DNA of 64,000 nucleotides from Lingula anatina (Eukaryota; Brachiopoda; Lingulata; Lingulida; Lingulidae), in assembly GCF_001039355.2 (NCBI RefSeq), contig NW_019775181.1:309052-373051 (forward strand). Reading direction: 5' to 3'. Below the pieces are notes generated by a model that was not told the DNA's origin, made no database searches, and saw only the letters and a program-made list of their open reading frames with translations. This document shows, piece by piece, positions 58,801 through 64,000 of the stretch. Position 1 is the stretch's first letter; each line of letters opens with the position of its first letter. The position numbers were made by a program, and so were the translations under genes.

Positions 58801-61456
58801 ATTCTATGAAAAATTCTGACTAAAAGTAATATTGTAAATAGTTACTTGATTATACTGGCATAGTCAACCATATTTCAATATTTTAATATTCAAGCATTTC
58901 AGCACTTCAAAATTGATTGTCTCAAGTACTGAAAAGTATGTATTTTGAGCATGTAACTTGATTAAAAGCTTATCTGAGTAACCTTTATCTGTTAAAGAAC
59001 AGAGCAGATATGCCTTTTCAAATTCTTTCAGCCTCTAAATTTTGATATAGTTGATTATTATAATTATTATTAATATGGAATTAAGGTGTTGAGTTAAACG
59101 TAATTGCTTAAAAAAAAAAAAGAAAATCAGTGGTAAAAATTATGCGTTTTATTTAATTCTTCATTCTAGCTTTAAAACTCAAGCCATGCAATATAGTTTT
59201 GCATCTTTTTATGAGATAAAAATCATTAATATTTTGTGTTATATTTATACTTTTTTATGATGAATCTTGATAAAAAAAGTTACATATTCTTATTGGTACT
59301 CACCTATATGGCTGGTGATAGCTGGTGTGGATACTAGTAGTTGTGAATCGAATAGACTGCAATATCTGTGTATGAAATTGTTTACTATCTAGAGGGGGTC
59401 TCAGCTGGACCTTGCCTGCTGTAGTCTCTGCTGTAGTCCCTGGGCCAGTTTAGTGGTATGGTGCCACCAGTCTTGGGACCAAAGAGGACCTTGATGACCA
59501 GTAGTTGGTTACTATTCATCTCCAATTTCACACTTGATTTTGGGGCTCCAGTTCCTTTTTACATTGCATAAGGTTTTTTATTTGTACAGCCTCTCCCATA
59601 TGTGACCCAGAGCTTGGTCCAGTTGTCTAGCACAAAACAGAATGTGGCCACTATATACATGTAAATAAGAATTTTATAGCTGACATATTCTTTTCTTCAA
59701 TGGAAACCCTAGAATAATGAGCCCTTTCTGAAAATATTTTATCACAATATTTTGTAAATTTATAAACATTCAAACAAAGGTTGAACAAGTTAACCTCTTG
59801 TTTGTATTCAGAGTACGCAGCCATAACATCTGCATAATCTATTATGCTATTAAATCAGGGTCAATTGCTGCTGTGATCCCAGAGGAGAAATTCAGTGTCT
59901 TGTTGCCAAGGCCATGGAATTGATCTTTGTAGTTTGTGTTTATAATAGGGTATTATGCATTTATCAATCTGTTGTGTTCTTTTCAAGTCTATCAAACAAA
60001 TGCCAATATTGAAACTGTGCCTGTGTAAAGAAATCATTAATAAGCGCTGTGGTCAGAATGTGATATTCTTGAAGTGGTGCTGGACTGAGATTTTAGCAGT
60101 CTTGATTTGCGGAGATTGGCCATTTGATAAGAGCCACCAGAGGAGTTACTATGAACAGGGACAGACATTATTTTGGAGAAAAGCGCAAGTTAATGTGTAA
60201 AGGGCATATTTGAGTTGTGGAACTTAAACCAGCAACTTATCTTATCTATGATGGAATTTAGTAATCTGTCTTTTGCATGAAACTATAAACTGTTTTTTGC
60301 AAGATGGCACAGCTAAGCATGGACCGTGATCCCTTGCTGCAAGTGCGAGGTGTTCCAGTAAGTATGACAAAGTAACAAGCTTCACTTTCAGTAGAGCACA
60401 CAATGATTATAGTATAATTACTGTTATATTGAAAAAAAAATAATCATCATTTAATATAGCTGTATTTTTACCAAAATTTCATCTTCCATGCTCACTAAAT
60501 CCAGAAAAGCTTGTTTAATACCCTGGTATTTATCTTGCTGATAAAACTGTGATCATTTGCTGAGTCAAATACAAAAACTCAGTTTATCAGTAGTTTTGAA
60601 ATAGGAAACTAGTCAGCTGTCTGTATGTATGGGTTTTAGTTGCTAGGTTCATTCTGTTTATCTCATTAAATTTCACTCAATCTCACGGTGGACGGGTAAA
60701 TTACAGTGGAATGCTACATTTTTATCACCCCGCTGAGAGAGGTTAAGAATGTTGCATTATTCCTGTTTTTGTCCCTGATACTGAGCAGCATGTGTCTCCT
60801 TGTCAACTGTCAACACAAGTGGCACTGCTTAGATTAAAATAGGACAAACCAGCTAATTTTACACAGAAGTATTGGCCTGGTAGTCTGGCTGTGTTAAACC
60901 TTCAGCTGCCTTACTTCAGCAGTAGTTGCGTTATCCTGCATTGTAGGAGTTGCATTTATGTTTTAAATATTTTAAAGTTAAATAAGTGGGCAAACAGGTG
61001 TTATTACTTCAGTCATTAGTTATCATAATGGCAGAACATTTTGAGGCACCGCCCTTTATACCAGGAGGTCAGGATGCTAAAATGCTGGATGAAGCTGAAG
61101 CGGAAAGTCTATATTTTATGGTATTAGTTCTTGTTGTGATGTGATGTATGTGGAGCAGAATACCTTATAATAGTTACAATTGTATTGTAGTAAATACTCT
61201 GTGAGAACCAGTTATTGCCTTTATAGCAGATCATTTTTTCTTATTACAGATGAAAGAATGAGCCATAATAGATGCCTAAATTATGGTTTATGTTCTGTAT
61301 ATGCATAGAAACCTTTTCTTCTTTTCAAGAATTTATAACAGGTTGCAAGCCACCAATTGAGATTAAAATTGAAAGTGTCTTTGGTTTTATTATTTATTAT
61401 ATATTTTATTAATAAAAAACTATTCAGTACATTTCCTGTTTCAGGATGCTCTGAAG
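55831..61456 (+). other. PFN4 5' UTR introns
   Basis: Mostly intron. It includes a (GT)n run near 56632-56672, a GC-richer block with unexplained inverted GGTC motifs at about 57540-57850, a minus-strand 44-codon frame at 59385-59519 and two in-frame candidate upstream exons (60304-60357, 61013-61120). Confidence 0.5.
60304..61120 (+). other. candidate upstream coding exons of PFN4
   Basis: 60304-60357 (ATG GCA CAG..., donor CCA|GTAAGT) and 61013-61120 (acceptor ACTTCAG, donor ATG|GTATTA) are both open and phase 0. They join without stop to 61445, four codons before the usual profilin-4 start, and would add 58 residues. Alternatively they are 5' UTR exons with upstream ATGs. Confidence 0.35.
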
Positions 61457-62734
61457 ATGAACCAGCTACAGAATCTACTCCATGATGCTCTAATTTCTAC
61501 TGCACATGTAGCTCAGTGTGCAATAGTACGGCGCAAGGACTGCTCTGTTAGTGCATGCTCAGTAGGCTTCACGGTAGGTTGAATCCCTTTTATTTCACTT
61601 TTGAAGTATTGCAAAAAAAAAAAAAAGGAATTCAAAAAATATTTTAAAAAACCCCTTCATTAGGGAAAATTACAACCCAATCAACAAATGGTATCAGTTA
61701 CTATTAAGATGAAGTGAATGATTAGGTGTCATACACAGATTAACACATAGCCCTGAAACATCTTATGTATGGACATATTTTCTTCCATTCAATGTAGTTA
61801 TACACAGACCAGATTCAGATGCTACTGGATGCCTTTAAGAACCCTCCGCAGACTAGAGAAGAAGGCTTATACTTTGAAGACAAGCAGTATAAATGTGTGA
61901 GGGCAGACAAGAACTCAATATATGCCAAAAGTGTAAGAACTTAAGTCATATATAATAAGCAAATGAATTGCATTTACTGTCCAATGTTAAACAATTAATA
62001 TTAAACACTGTTAAATAATAAGCATGCATGTATATGCAAACCAATCTGACATATTTGTATTAATTGGTGATTGTTTTGTTCATGAGCTGTGTTCCCGGTC
62101 AAGTTGGGCTGACATAACTTGATATGTCCCATTTTAGCTCACCATCTGATTACAATAATTGTGACTAACAGTGTGTCAGACAACACGGTGATTAGATTTG
62201 CTGCCTATGTTTGGCTTATCATATTCAGCTAGAGAAAGATCAACAGTGAAATGTGGACCCAACTTTACTGGAAACCGAACTCTGCAGAAAATATCCTGAG
62301 CATGACAGCATAAATTTGTAACTTTCTTTCCATCTTGTAGGCTAGGAAAGGTCTTGTCCTGGTGAAGACAACAACCCTGCTACTTGTGGCAACATATACA
62401 GACAACATGTACCCCAGCGTATGTGTGGAAGCCACAGAAAAACTAGGTAAGATCCACAGCATGCACCCAAGGTTCTCCTGAGTACCTTTTATATTAAGAC
62501 AGTAGTTAGAAAAAAATTTAAACACACATACATTGCAGGATTTTTCTATAATGATGAATAAGAATTGAAAAGTTCCATATTCATGTTTATGTGCTAATAT
62601 ATTGTATAGTGAAGATAATATCCCTGAAAATATCTCTGTATTCATAGAGGGACAGTTCAGGTATGTCATGTATTATCATTTGAAGATATTAATTTTTGTT
62701 TACAGCGGATTATTTCAAAGACAAGGGAAAGTAA
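61457..62734 (+). CDS. PFN4: Profilin-4
   Basis: Exons 61457-61573, 61798-61932, 62341-62446 and 62706-62734 give 128 aa, the length of mammalian profilin-4 (129 aa). Diagnostic segments are [59 protein letters not shown] and a final YFKDKGK. The start ATG aligns with the vertebrate start; an ATG 11 nt upstream opens only two codons. Profilin-4 is a divergent profilin, mainly of testis/sperm, reported to bind phospholipids rather than actin. The divergent neighbour is FAM228. AATAAA signals lie at 63195-63200 and 63267-63272. Confidence 0.96.
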
Positions 62735-63266
62735 GCATAATCCAAGCACATATGTAGCCAGCAAGCACAGTGGAATGGAGCACAAAGTCAGTGAGGATTA
62801 CAACACTTACAGCTGTCAGTGTCAGGAAAGATAACAATGGAATCTATCATGTGAATTTATTTAAGACGTGGGGAAATGACGTCTAATATAAATTATTTTG
62901 AGAGAAGAAGAAAGAAATATTTGGTTGCATGGCAAAGTTTCACAAGTCTTGTTGTCTTGTACATTATAGTGTCTCATACATCATGTAAATAGTCTGGTTT
63001 TAAATGTTAATTACAGAAAATGAAAGGACCACAAAGTTCTGTGATATGAAAAGATATTATGTGATGCTTTGAAACAATTTGATCATTACAACCAAGCATT
63101 TACAATATTTACCAAAGATTTTAACTTTTAAGGAGTTGCATTGGTCCATTTGTTCTTTTTTTTATCAATTTTCTTATTAAGTTCTACACTGAACAATAAA
63201 CTTGTTATATGTGTACCTCGTAACAGGGCTAGTAGTCCGTCCTTGTTTACAACTTTTTGAAAATCT

Positions 63267-63272
63267 AATAAA
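63267..63272 (+). promoter_or_regulatory. AATAAA, likely PFN4 poly(A) signal
   Basis: About 530 nt after the stop; another AATAAA lies at 63195-63200. Confidence 0.5.
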
Positions 63273-63419
63273 GGGATTCTGTGCCTTTATTATAAAATGA
63301 CTGTGTGCCACAATTTTTATTTCATATAAAATTTAAGTTTTGTTCACCCTGAAAACATGCAAGTTATATAACCCTTAGAAGTTCCAACTGAATATGCAAT
63401 GCAAAACAAAACTATTTTT

Positions 63420-64000
63420 GGTGGAAGAATCTTTTATTCATAATAACATTGGCAAAAATTTATGCACTGACAAAATATTTGACAAATTGCAAATTTATCA
63501 ATTAAACAATATGATGAGCTTTGTACGTAATGTATATATAAAACAGCTAGACTTGCGGCATCTTTAATAAGAATCTGCTCTTAATATTTATTAAGAATAT
63601 ATTATCCATGGCAGAATTACGACAGAAATAGTTGCAGAAGGCAATGACAGTGAGTTATAACATTATTTCAAAATAAAAATTTCAAAGTGCAGCATGATTT
63701 TCAGAGAAAAAGTCACTTTCATCATCCTGCAGCTGTAAAGAAAATATCTTGTTCAGATAAAATTTTTCTTGGCAAAACTTCGGCATCAATTATCCAAGCT
63801 GCAATACAAACTACACTGGCATCAAGGCCAGGAAAACCTGCAATTTTCCACTACATAACAAATACTGTTAGCAGTCAGAAAACTGCATATTGCACAAACT
63901 GAGCAAGACGTAAATGTAGCAAATATAGCCTTCATACTCTTATGGCCACATTTCTTTTAAAATTTATTAAACCAGTGCTGCAGCATTTTATACAATGCAC
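63420..64000 (-). other. probable 3' UTR of the next minus-strand gene
   Basis: A minus-strand AATAAA at 63433-63438 lies beyond the PFN4 signals, and the sequence after it is AT-rich without a recognised coding exon. It is consistent with the tail of a convergent gene starting outside the window. Confidence 0.35.

Noticed and set aside
62265-62669. Minus-strand 134-codon frame over PFN4 exon 3
   Set aside because: It overlaps a confident profilin-4 exon antisense and has no family resemblance.
1-64000. tRNA, rRNA genes and CRISPR arrays
   Set aside because: None could be recognised; direct repeats here lack regular unique spacers and the sequence is eukaryotic.

Overview
The window is animal nuclear DNA: AT-rich and intron-dense, with short exons bounded by GT/AG sites, many fold-back transposons (MITEs), microsatellites and three unresolved N bases. 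The gene set and repeats (expanded inhibitor-of-apoptosis genes, 160-bp-class tandem repeats, CD164, PPIL6, FAM228 and profilin-4 orthologues) best suit a bivalve mollusc. That assignment is inference; another lophotrochozoan is possible.

Layout. 1-1,685: repeats only. 1,686-13,906 (+) and 23,248-29,812 (+): two tandem copies of one gene for an XIAP/cIAP-like protein (3 BIR, UBA, RING) carrying an unusually long, basic, presumably disordered N-terminal extension. They lie in a segmental duplication (about 1,673-18,890 versus 23,653-34,238) that also includes about 4.5 kb of 3' flank. Copy 1 has gained a 3-kb DNA transposon, a 3.8-kb tandem-repeat block, a 315-bp fold-back element and a de novo palindrome. 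All of these fall in introns or flank, so its reading frame is intact. The spacer 18,891-23,115 holds a broken Roc-type GTPase fragment and dispersed repeats.

37.8-44.3 kb, minus strand: CD164 (endolyn) and PPIL6 (cyclophilin-like), the same order and orientation as I recall for human chromosome 6. 45.9-47.2 kb (+): a small single-CRD TNF-receptor-family protein. 50.5-55.4 kb (-) and 61.5-62.7 kb (+): FAM228 and profilin-4, head to head across a shared promoter. These two are also neighbours in human on chromosome 2. The window ends in what looks like the 3' UTR of a further minus-strand gene.

Functional themes: death/immune signalling (two IAP E3 ligases and a TNFR-like receptor) and cilium/sperm-associated genes (PPIL6, FAM228, PFN4). 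Exon joins for all seven genes were worked out by hand and keep frame from first ATG to stop. Predicted lengths are IAP1 1,080 aa, IAP2 1,445 aa, CD164 174 aa, PPIL6 297 aa, TNFR-like 149 aa, FAM228 361 aa and PFN4 128 aa.
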